Origin: Okapia johnstoni
Lineage: Eukaryota; Chordata; Mammalia; Artiodactyla; Giraffidae
Length of the DNA stretch: 64,000 nt
Assembly (NCBI GenBank): GCA_024291935.2
Contig: CM044308.1
Location: 122,786,501-122,850,500, forward strand
Reading direction: 5' to 3'
The number at the start of each line of letters is the position of its first letter. Position 1 is the stretch's first letter. Below are positions 54,650 through 64,000 of this stretch, in pieces. The notes beneath the pieces are model-generated. The model did not search any database, had not been told where the DNA came from, and saw only the letters and a list, made by a program, of their open reading frames with translations. Position numbers and translations under genes: made by a program.

Positions 54650-55400
54650 AACATGGTTATCCTTGACTCCTCTCTTCCCAATATCCCTCACCCCATCAAA
54701 TCAACCATCAGTCCCCACTGAATCTGTCTTTAATACACACAGCAAATTCATCCACCCTATACCCATCTCCTCAGGCATCAGCCACCCACATCAGACACCA
54801 TCATCTCTCAGCTGCACTATGACAGTCGCCTCCCAGCCGCCTGATGTCTCCATGATGGCAGCAGTCTTCTAACTGCAGATGAGATTGTAGGGGTCCTGCT
54901 GAGTGGAGCCCTCTGAGTTTCCCACAGCTTTTACAATCATATCCAAATGCCTCGCACTGCCTATGAGACCCCATGTGATGTAGCCCTGTCTCCCTCAAAC
55001 TCATCTCTTCCCCATCTTCTACTTCGTTCTGTGCTTCAGCCAAGCTTGCCTTTATTCTCTTCCTTGAGCATCTCCAGTTTATTCCCACCTTTACAGCCCT
55101 AGCACTATATTGCTTCTGCTTGAAATGCTGTTCCATCCAAGTGTCCCATAACTAATTACTTGTCAATCACATCTCCATTTACATGTCATCTCCTCAGAGA
55201 TGCCAACTATCCAGTCCAAACAGAACCCTAATCACACGATGTCGCATCCCTGTTTTATTTTCATGATAGCATTTGATACCTTGATATTTTATTTATCTGT
55301 TTGGGTTACCATTTATACTCCCAGCACCTACTTCAATATCTGACAGTAGCAGATGTTCAGTAAATGTTGTAATGAGAAAATGAGTGAGTGAATGAATGAA
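54650..55400 (+). mobile_element. L2 LINE 3' region
   Basis: cagcagtcttctaactgcag, tccaaatgcctcgcactgcc, ctgcttgaaatgctgttcca, atgtcatctcctcagagatg and ctcccagcacctacttcaat, then gttcagtaaatgttgta and gaatgaatga. It is the best-preserved L2 of the window. Confidence 0.75.
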
Positions 55401-56229
55401 TAGTAGTACAGGTAGAAAAGGGTGATACAGATATGTATTCTTAGTTACTGAAGTATTTTGTTGATTTAAGGGCTAAAATAAAATTACTATTTTTTTTTTC
55501 TAAGCCTAATCCTGCTGACAGTTGGTAGCAGGTTTAGGCTTAAAAAGTGGTAAGAGATTTCCAAGTGGTAAGAATTTTCATCACCACCAGTTTTAGATAA
55601 GTAGCCTAAACATTATTAATAAAAATCATAATTTTTAAAAATATTTAACATTTTTTCAGAAATGAAATGTAAAGCTTATTAGTTGCATTCATACACACAT
55701 TTTTGCAGTGTTCACTTCATGTTTTTTTGGCTTTCATCTCTTACTTCTTTTAAGCCTTTCATAAACATTCCTATCTGAACATTTATGGCTTTCAATGGTG
55801 GGTCAATTTCCAACTTTTAATCAAAAATCTAGTAAAGGGTCAGTGGGAAAACAGAAACAGATCAAGGAAATAGAACCGCAAACCTGGATTCACCTCCTTG
55901 AGTTGATCTACTGTTTGTATTTTAAACCTCCAAATACGCTGCAGAATGAAATGATATCTAACAGATGGTTTCAAAGTACAAGCCAACACATGTGATTAAG
56001 AAGTGAGATGAGAATAAAAATTATGTGGAATCCAGTGATTCAACCTGCCTGCAAATAGCACCTCACATTCAGAATCGCACAATAACCAGCCGTATCATAG
56101 ACCGCAGCCAACCAACAGCCTTAGAAGCACGTTCCCTTAGAAACCTAAACTTTAGCTTGGATAATACTTCCTAAGTCTTACGTTTTGTGTTTTCTTTCTG
56201 CCTTTTTGTAAAAAAAAAAAAACAAAACA
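55401..56229. other. Unassigned, no gene seen
   Basis: A T-run near 55490-55500 and an A-run at 56209-56222. The 66-codon ORF at 55795-55995 has no domain. Confidence 0.4.
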
Positions 56230-58139
56230 AAAAGACTTTATTTCTAAGAGCAGTTTTAGGTTCACAGAAAAATGAAGAGGAGGGTACAGAGATTTCCCAC
56301 CTGTTCCATCATCAGCATCCCCCCTCAGTGATACATTTGTTACAACTGATGAACCTAGACTGATACCTCATAATTAAGTACATAGTTTAAACTATGCTTC
56401 ACTCCTATTGTTGTACCTTCTGTGGGTTTAAACAAGTGTATAAATGCTTGTGACAGTATGATACTATGACAGTATCATACAGACCTAGTTTCACTGCCCA
56501 AAAAACTCTCTGCTCTGCTACTAACCCCACTTCCCGCAACCACTGATTTTATTGTCTCCCTAGTTTTGCCTTTTCTAGAATGTCATAGAGTTTGAAATAT
56601 ACAGTATGCAGCCTTTTCAGATTCGCTTCTTTCTCTTAATTAATATCCATGTAATGCTCTTCTGTGACTTTTCACTGCTTGATTGCTAATTTGTTTTCTA
56701 ATGTTAAATAGTATTTCATTGCCTGGATGTACCATAGTATATTGGTCCATTCACCAACTGACGGATGTCTTGGTTGCTTCCAAGTTTGGGCAATTATGAA
56801 TAAAGCTGCTGTAAACATCTTTTTGCAAGTTTTTGCATGCACAAATTTTTCAACTACTTTTGGGTAAATAACAAGGAGTATGATTGCTGGACCATATGGT
56901 AAGAACTTGTTTAGAAATTGCAAAGTTGTCTTCCAAGGTCTCTGTACCAAAGATTCTTCCAAAGTCTGGAAATTTTACATTTCCATCAGCAGTTAATGAG
57001 AGTTACCGTTGCTCCCCATCTTCACCAGCATTAGGTGTTGTTGGTATTCTGGATTTTGGCCATTCTAATACGTGTTAGCGAAACCTGACTTTTGTTTTAA
57101 CTTACATTTCCCAGATGACATATGATGCAGAGCATCTTTTCATATACTTAGTTTCCATCTATGTTTCTTCTTTGGTGAGTTGTCTGTTAAGGTCTTTGGC
57201 CTATTTTTTAAAGGTCGGGATGTTTATTCTTATTTTAGAGTTTTAGGATTTCTTTATGTATTTTGGATAATAGATCTTTATCTGATAGACTTTGTCAAAT
57301 ATTTTCTTACTGTCTGTGACTTGTCTTCTCAGTCTCCTGGCAGTGTCTTTTTGCAGGGCAGAAGTTTTTAATTTTTATGAAGCCCAGCTTATCAATTATT
57401 TCTTTCATGGATCATACCTCTGGTGTTATATGTAAAAAGTCATCAGTATACACAAGGTCATTTAGATTTTCTCCTTAAAATATATTAGGAGTTACCTTCT
57501 AGGAGTTTTATAATTTCATGTATTACATTTAGGTCTGTGATCCATTTTGAATTAACTTTTGTGAAGGGTATAATGTCTGTGTCTAGATTTGTATTTTTGC
57601 ATGTGGATGTCTAGTTGTTCAATCAACATTTGTTGAAGAAAACTATCTTAGCGTCATTGTATTTCCTTTGCTCCTTTGTCAAAGATCTGTATGGGGGTCT
57701 ATTTCTGGGCTCTCTCTTCTGTTCCATGTATCTATTTGTCTATTCTTTTGCTAACACCACACTGTCTTAATTATTGCAGCTTTGTCATAAGTCTTGAAAT
57801 CAGGTAGTGTCAGCCTTCTGACTTAGTTCTTCCCTTGAATATTGTGTTAGCTATTCTGGGTCTTTTGCATCTCATAAAAGTTAAGAATCAGTTTGTTAAT
57901 ACCCACAGAATAATTTTCTGCAATTATGACTGCGATTGCAATTGAATTTATAGATAATTTGGGAAGATCTGATATTTTGATGATGTTAAGTATGAACATG
58001 TATTATCGCTCCATGAATTTAGTTCTTTGACTGTTAATCAGAGTATTATTGTTTTCCTCACTTAGATCTTGCATATATTTTGTTACAAATACCTAAATAT
58101 TTCATATTTGTAGTGCTAATGTAAACAGTATTATTTTTT

Positions 58140-58410
58140 AAGGAATGTTTATTGAAACATGATATATTCACTCCTTTCAAATGTGAAGTTTGATTATACT
58201 GACATATCAAACTAAGTAATTACCACCAAAACCAAGACACAGAATATGTCCATCATGCCAGTAAGTTCCTTCTCTCTTTGTAGTCAATCTTCTTCCACTC
58301 TCAGCCTCTGACAAACACTGATTTAATTTCTCTATTATTTTACCTTTTCCAGAATATTATAGAAATTTAATCAAATTATATTTAGCCTTTTGTATCATCT
58401 GTTCTCTTTC
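58140..58410. mobile_element. Old L1 3' UTR-like block within L1M ORF2
   Basis: accaagacacagaatatgtc, catcatgccagtaagttcct, ctctgacaaacactgattta and ttaccttttccagaatatta read like an L1M 3' UTR, between two ORF2 parts. It is probably a separate older-L1 insertion; its edges are not clear. Confidence 0.5.
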
Positions 58411-58653
58411 AAATTCCACTTGTTCATTGTTGGTAATAGGAATGAAATTACTTTTTATGTAATTACTTCCTATCCTACGAACTTACTATAATACATTATT
58501 ATTAGTTCTGGGAGATTTTTTGATAGTTCTTTTAAATTATCTGTATAGTTGATCATGTCATCTGACAACAAAGGCATTTTTATTTCTTCTATTCAAATAT
58601 GTATTCCTTTTATTTACTTTACTTATCTTATTGCATTAGCTAGAACTTCTAAT

Positions 58654-58932
58654 CGGAGAAGGCAATGGCAACACACTCCAGTACTTTTTCCTGGAGAAGC
58701 CCATGGACAGAGGAGCCTGGTAGGCTGCAGTCCATGGGCTCGCGACGAGTCGGACAAGACTGAGCGACTTCACTTTCACTTTTCACTTTCATGCACTGGA
58801 GAAGAAAATGGCAACCCACTCCAGTGTTCTTACCTGGAGAATCTCAGGGATGGCAGAGCCTGGTAGGCTGCCGTCTATGGGGTCACACAGAGTTGGACAC
58901 CACTGACAAGACTTAGTAGCAGTAGCAGCAGC
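58654..58932 (+). mobile_element. BOVA2 SINE inserted in L1M
   Basis: Sense dimer from ggagaaggcaatggcaacac to a tail agtagcagtagcagcagc. A perfect 12-bp TSD, agaacttctaat, lies at 58642-58653 and 58933-58944. Confidence 0.97.
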
Positions 58933-59442
58933 AGAACTTCTAATACAGTGTTGAAGAGGAGAGGTAAAAGAGGACACCCTGTCTTGTACCTGATCTTAGT
59001 GAGAAAACTTCAAGTTTCTCACCATTAAATATAATGTTTAGATGTAGGATTTTTGTGGGTATTATTTATAAGTTAAAGAAATTCCCCTCTAATCCTTGTT
59101 TCCTGACAGTTTTAATCATGAATGGAACATACATTGTATCAAACATTTTTTTCTATATCTGTTGATATGATGATGTGATTTTTCTATTTTAGGTTGTTGA
59201 TAATTATATTAACTGATTTTCAAATGTTGAAGCAAGTAGTCATTGTGTATAATTTTAACCTGAATGTGGCTGCATACAAACTCACTACCTACGTCAAAAT
59301 AAATCTCTAACAAATTATATTACTCTGTGCTTACTTGGGAAAACCTGGACTTGCATCAAGGTCCCTTCCCTTTTGTTGTTCTTCCAGATCCTGTTGTGGT
59401 TTCTACTTCAAATGGGTTTTTTTTTTTTTTTGAGCCATGAAT

Positions 59443-59522
59443 ATTGCATGGTTTAAGGGTAAGGTTGTCTCCATTTCAAACTCTAGAAGAAAGTATTACT
59501 TCCTGATGGGAGTGACCCATCT
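59443..59522. repeat. Local direct duplication, left copy
   Basis: Eighty bases from attgcatggtttaagggtaa to gagtgacccatct match 59874-59954 with about five substitutions or indels (roughly 94% identical). Copies are 431 bp apart, in the same orientation. Not a repeat family that I recognise. Confidence 0.93.
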
Positions 59523-59873
59523 CTAGTAACAAAGATTTAAGAAAGTAGTAGATTCAGAGTTAAACTTTGTTTAAATAACAAATTGATCATTTAGCTGCTT
59601 TCAATAGAAAAAAAATACCACAGCAAAGGGTGAAATTAGTGTCCATTTAGAATAAAGAATGCCCATGTGAAAATATTAGATAAAAGTTAGTCATTGGAGA
59701 AGGAAGCTCCATGATTTTTGTATGTATGCACATGGCAATTGTTATCCTTTCTGAGCAGAATAGAAAAACAAGTATATGCATTCTCAAATTTTAGTTATAA
59801 TACTTATTATTAACAACATCCAGAATTTACTTACAAATTCTTATACTCATCCCCAAAATCTAGGACCAAATTA

Positions 59874-59951
59874 ATTGCATGGTTGAAGGGTAAGGTTGTC
59901 TCCATTTCAAACTCTAGAAAAAAGTATCACTTCCTGTTGGGAGTGACCCCA

Positions 59952-59954
<3 letters not shown>
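59874..59954. repeat. Local direct duplication, right copy
   Basis: attgcatggttgaagggtaa to gagtgaccccatct. The copy ends exactly where a (TG)n tract begins; the flanks after the two copies do not match. Confidence 0.93.

Positions 59955-59991
<37 letters not shown>
59954..59991. repeat. (TG)n microsatellite
   Basis: About 18 uninterrupted TG units. It produces artefact CVCVCV reading frames. Confidence 0.98.
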
Positions 59992-59992
<1 letters not shown>

Positions 59993-60100
59993 CCCACATC
60001 CTGTGTGTGTATATATGTTGGTTTTGGGATTTTTTTTTAATAGAAGTATAGTTGATTTACAATGTTGTGTTAATTTATACTGTATAGCAAAGCAATTCAA

Positions 60101-60102
<2 letters not shown>

Positions 60103-60142
<40 letters not shown>
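60103..60142. repeat. (AC)n microsatellite
   Basis: Twenty AC units within the antisense L1 3' UTR, where other copies have a short tatacatata. Complementary to the (TG)n 111 bp upstream. Confidence 0.98.
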
Positions 60143-60146
<4 letters not shown>

Positions 60147-60164
60147 TTTTAAATTCTTGTCCAT

Positions 60165-61731
60165 AGGGTGCCCACTCTCACCACTACTATTCAACATAGT
60201 TTTGGAAGTTTTGGCCACAGCAATCAAAGCAGAAAAATAAATAAAAGGAATCCAGATAGGAAAAGAAGTAAAACTCTCACTGTTTGCAGATGACATGATC
60301 CTCTACATAGAAAACCCTAAAAACTCTACCAGAAAATTACTAGAGCTAATCAGTGAATATAGTAAAGTAGCAGGATATAAAATTAACACACAGAAATCCC
60401 TTGCATTCCTATACACTAACAATGAGAAAATATAGAAATTAAGGAAACAATACCATTCACCATTGCAACGAAAAGAATAAAATACTTAGGAATATATCTA
60501 CCTAAAGAAATAAAAGACCTATATATAGAAAACTATAAAACACTGATGAAAGAAATCAAAGAGGACACAAATAGATGGAGAAATATTCCATGTTCATGGA
60601 TTGGAAGAATCAATATAGTGAAAATGAATATACTACCCAAAGCAATCTATAGATTCAATGCAATCCCTATCAAACTACCAATGGTATTTTTCACAGAACT
60701 AGAACGAATAATTTCACAATTTGTATGGAAATACAAAAAACCTTGAATAGCAAAAGCAATCTTGAGAAAGAAGAATGAAACAGGAGGAATCAACCTACCT
60801 GACTTCAGGCTCTACTACAAAGCCACCGTCATCAAGACAGTATGGTACTGGCACAAAGAGAGAAATATAGACTAATGGAACAAAATAGAAAGCCCAGAGA
60901 TAAATCCACGCACCTATGGACACCTTATCTTTGACAAAGGAGGCAAGAATATACAATGGAGAAAAGACAATCTCTTTAACAAGTGGTGCTGGGAAAACTG
61001 GTCAACCACTTGTAAAAGAATGAAACTAGAACACTTTCTAACACCATACACAAAAATAAACTCAAAATGGATTAAAGATCTAAACGTAAGACCAGAAACT
61101 ATAAAACTCCTAGAGGAACACATAGGCAAAACACTGTCCGACATAAACCTCAGGAGGATCCTCCATGACCCACCTCCCAGAATATTGGAAATAAAAGCAA
61201 AAATGAAACAAATGGGACCTAATTAAACTTAAAAGCTTTTTGCACAACAAAGGAAACTATAAGCAAGGTGAAAAGACAGCCTTCAGAATGGGAGAAAATA
61301 ATAGCAAACAAAGCAACTGACAAAGAATTAAACTCAAAAATATACAAGCAAGCCCTGCAGCTCAATTCCAGAAAAATAAATGACCCAATCAAAAAATGGG
61401 CCAAAGAACTAAACAGACATTTCTACAAAGAAGACGTACAGATGGCTAACAAACACATGAAAAGATGCTCAACATCACTCATTATCAGAGAAATGCAAAT
61501 CAAAACAACAGTGAGGTACATCTCACGCCAGTCAGAATGGCTGCCTTCCAAAAATCTACAAACAATAAATTCTGGAGAGGGTGTGGAGAAAAGGGAACCC
61601 TCTTACACTGTTGGTGGGAATGCAAACTAGTACAGCCACTATGGAGAACAGTGTGGAGATTCCTTAAACAACTGGGAATAGAACTGCCATATGACCCAGC
61701 AGTCCCACTACTGGGCATACATACTGAGTAA
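60165..61731 (+). pseudogene. L1_BT ORF2 remnant
   Basis: The RT palm keeps the FADD motif (60283-60294), within [15 protein letters not shown] stop at 60434-60436 follows, then broken frames: 60546-60746 ([20 protein letters not shown]), 61020-61226 and 61268-61630 ([19 protein letters not shown]). The C-terminal zinc-knuckle region reads [16 protein letters not shown] in the 61465-61731 frame. The endonuclease and the first part of the RT are absent through 5' truncation. Non-functional. Confidence 0.93.
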
Positions 61732-62367
61732 ATCAGAATTGAAAGAGACGCGTGTACCCCAATGTTCATCACAGCACTATTTATAATAGCCAGGACATGG
61801 AAGCAGCCTAAGATGTCCGTCAGCAGATGGATGGATAAGGAAGCTGTGGTACATATACACAATGGAATATTACTCAGCCATTAAAAAGAATACATTTGAA
61901 TCCGTTCTAATGAGGTGGATGAAACTGGAGCCTATTATACAGAGTGAAGTAAGCCAGAAAGAAAAACATCAGTACAGTATACTAACGCATATATGTGGAA
62001 TTTAGAATGATAATAATGATAACCCTATATGCAAGATAGCAAGAGACACAGATGTATAAAACAGTCTTTTGGACTCTGGGAGAGGGCGAGGGTGGGATGA
62101 TTTGGGAGAATGGCATTGAAACATGTATATTATCATATGTGAAATGGATTGCCAGTCCAGGTTTGATGCATGGGACAAGGTGCTTGGGGCTGGTGCACTG
62201 GGATGACCCAGAGGGATGGGATGGGGAGGGAGATGGGAGGGGGGTTCAGGGTGGGGAACACATGTAAACCCATGGCTGATTCATATCAGTGTATGGCAAA
62301 AACCACTACAATATTGTAAAGTAATTAGCCTCCAACTAGAATAAATAAATTAATTAAATAAATAAAC
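60165..62367 (+). mobile_element. L1_BT, 2.2 kb, 5'-truncated, with 14-bp TSD
   Basis: Starts in ORF2 (gtgcccactctcaccactac), covers the RT palm to the C-terminus, then the 3' UTR with a G-rich tract (62213-62256), and ends in taaataaataaa. A perfect 14-bp TSD, aaattcttgtccat, lies at 60151-60164 and 62368-62381. Little diverged, so recent. Confidence 0.97.
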
Positions 62368-62660
62368 AAATTCTTGTCCATGATGGTTTATCACAGGATA
62401 TTGAATATAGTTCTTTGTGCTATATAGTAGGACCTATTGTTTATCCATTCTTTATACAGTAGTTTGCATCTGCTAACCCCAGCCTCCCACTCCATCCCTT
62501 CCCTAATCCTTTCCTTCTTGGCAACTAGAAGTCTGTTCTCTGTGTCTGTGAATCTGTTTCTTTTTCATCGATAGGTTCATTTTTAGATTGCACATATAAG
62601 TGATATCATATGGTATTTGTCTCTTTATGACTTACTTCACTTAGTATGATAATCTCTAGT

Positions 62661-64000
62661 TGCAGTTTTGAGGTATTTTTTAAATGATATATGTTTTGCT
62701 GCTTTAGTTATTTTATCAAATAATATAATGATGGATATACAGGCAGATTCAGTGAATTTCTTATTGGTGTGCTATAATAGTAATATTAAACACTATGTGA
62801 TTACAAGTATGTTTTTTGCACTCAGGTTCATGTCATATAATTTAATATAAACTTATCGAATCTGAAAGAATGAGATTCATTTCTGTGATCACCATTTGTT
62901 AGAATCCCATTCTCTACCTCTTACCTATAAAGGAATGCTGTACAAATCCGCTCTGTTTGAGAGACCTGGTTTTTATCAGAACAATGAATGATGAAGGTGA
63001 TGAGAAAGTGTAAAATGTCTGCTTGGTGACAGTTTCCTTAGTGAATGGGAAGTAGCTACAGTGCTTGACCAAAGTGAGTTGTACTTCTGCTCTCGCTTTG
63101 CCAGATGAATTGTACTGTCAGTACAACTGCATTACTGAAACTCATGAGTGAAAACCAACAGTATTTCTCCAAGCCTAAACTTCTAGCACCTATTTTCCTT
63201 TTCCATTCTGACATTGTGGTTAAAATGTGATTTTTTAATGAGTTTTTTTAATTATGAGTGAAACTCTGAAGATATATCAGGATAGACCATTTTGATAAAA
63301 ACAGTACTTGTTTTATCTCAACATTTGCTATTTAGGAATTAGCTTTTTAGTGGTAAAATCACTTTTTATTTTTGTGGTTTTATATGGGCTACTTATTAAT
63401 TTACTGACTTATTTGTTTTTTGCTGGTAGAGGGTATATTATGGAGATAACCAGCTAAAACATCTGAATAAACATCACAATTATGTGAATGTTTCACCTAC
63501 ATCATGCCTGACATCTGGATACTGGAAATTATTCTCAATTTCTATTTGGATGACTATAAGTGATACTAAACTCAATCACTCTCAGACACCACTTGCATTA
63601 AAACAACTCAAGTCATTCAACTTGCAGGGTATCATCCATGAACTGAATCCCAGTTGGGCAATTCAACAACAACAATAAAAAGGCTGTTATACACAGTGAC
63701 ATAGTCACTAAGGAAAAATTTCAAGGACAGTACACAGAATTCCTGGGAATTCTTGGCTCCCACCCCATTCACTTGCTCACTTACTCACTCACTTACCCAA
63801 TAAGTATATGCAGTGCTGTTACAAACAGATTTTGGTTTTGGAAATGATGCATTGGAGTGGTATTATTTAAATTTCCTTCTAGAGAAAATTTCTCTGCTGC
63901 CCATTTACCCTCCATATTACCATTCTTGAATTTTTGGTTTGGCAATTTTTGACCAAGTGTATCGTATGGGGCTTTCTGATGGGCAGTCCCTGCCTTTTGT
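62661..64000. other. Unassigned 1.3-kb end of the window
   Basis: No recognisable repeat except a short (cact)n-like patch at 63,770-63,795 and a caacaacaacaat patch at 63,664-63,676. The ORF at 63484-63678 (64 codons) shows no domain. Confidence 0.4.

Larger units (their letters stand above)
56230..59265 (-). mobile_element. Old mammalian L1 (L1M), 3' UTR and ORF2, antisense
   Basis: The 3' UTR (gagcagttttaggttcacag) is followed by the ORF2 C-terminus (gtatttcattgcctggatgt, agtatgattgctggaccata), connecting ORF2 sequence (gttgttcaatcaacatttgt, ttaattattgcagctttgtc) and the RT region (gatcatgtcatctgacaaca, ccctgtcttgtacctgatct). All frames are broken. The RT FADD region carries small indels. 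A BOVA2 and a 3' UTR-like block interrupt it. Confidence 0.87.
60025..62660 (-). mobile_element. L1 3' UTR, antisense, split by an L1_BT
   Basis: Left part 60025-60164 (gaagtatagttgatttacaa, gtatagcaaagcaattcaa). Right part 62368-62660 (gatggtttatcacaggatat, gtttgcatctgctaacccca, cacatataagtgatatcata). Collinear once the inserted L1_BT is removed. Confidence 0.9.

Noticed and set aside
54801..55136. 111-codon minus ORF
   Set aside because: It is the antisense of an L2 3' region; similar frames occur in the L2 at 5.6 kb.
692..58932. CRISPR-like spaced repeats formed by the many SINE copies
   Set aside because: Copies lie on both strands at irregular distances with their own TSDs; the organism is a mammal.
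59883..60152. ORFs with CVCVCVC and HTHTHT runs on both strands, 59883-60152
   Set aside because: They are translations of the (TG)n and (AC)n tracts, not proteins.
60546..61731. Possible host gene from several consecutive plus ORFs
   Set aside because: They are consecutive broken pieces of L1_BT ORF2 within a TSD-bounded insertion.
1..64000. A previously undescribed biological system of linked genes
   Set aside because: I found no host gene, no gene cluster and no non-repeat ORF with a recognisable domain. The structure present is a set of transposon insertions.

Overview
The window is ruminant (bovid) nuclear DNA, probably cattle or a close relative. This rests on dense copies of repeats confined to, or typical of, that lineage: BovB (RTE-type LINE), Bov-tA SINEs with a tRNA-like head, the dimeric SINE BOVA2 with its (CAG)n tail, and the bovine L1 (L1_BT). 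No reading frame looks like an exon of a host protein-coding gene. Every longer ORF I could assign lies inside a LINE, an LTR, a SINE or a dinucleotide repeat. The window reads as a gene desert or a large intron. I saw no rRNA, functional tRNA, CRISPR array or operon.

Layout. 0-9.5 kb: SINEs, a 1.4-kb BovB with a damaged RT, a MER20, an L2, an antisense L1 3' UTR carrying two SINE fragments, and a four-level nest (BOVA2 in Bov-tA in L1 in an old LTR). 9.5-25.7 kb: mostly unassigned A+T-rich DNA with Bov-tA copies, a second MER20, two antisense BovB copies each next to or inside an antisense L1 3' UTR, and several MIR and L2 fossils. 25.7-35 kb: old L1/HAL1-like sequence and L1 copies of different ages. 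35-39.5 kb: the most informative insertion cluster, with an L1 flanked by an 18-bp target-site duplication (TSD), a 136-bp BovB tail with a 10-bp TSD, an MLT1 LTR split by a SINE and a BovB with a 224-codon open RT remnant, and an L1_BT with an inverted 5' part. 39.7-46.2 kb: MIRs and unassigned DNA. 46.2-53 kb: two antisense BovB copies, BOVA2 and Bov-tA copies, a hAT element and two convergent MLT1 LTRs. 53-64 kb: an L2, a 3-kb antisense old L1, a local 80-bp duplication, facing (GT)n and (AC)n tracts, and a 2.2-kb L1_BT inserted in an older L1.

The elements do not form a pathway; the window is a layered insertion record. The order of insertion can be read from the nesting: MIR/L2/MER20/MLT1 are oldest, then artiodactyl L1, then BovB and Bov-tA, then BOVA2 and L1_BT. 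Perfect or near-perfect TSDs identify the younger insertions. The observations most worth following are the L1_BT inversion, the ORF-breaking base shared by two BovB copies, the different RT active-site changes in BovB copies, the GT/AC inverted pair beside the local duplication, and a strong G-quadruplex candidate near 18.24 kb. Family names rest on recognition by eye, without a database search; subfamilies of old repeats and the edges of all elements are approximate.
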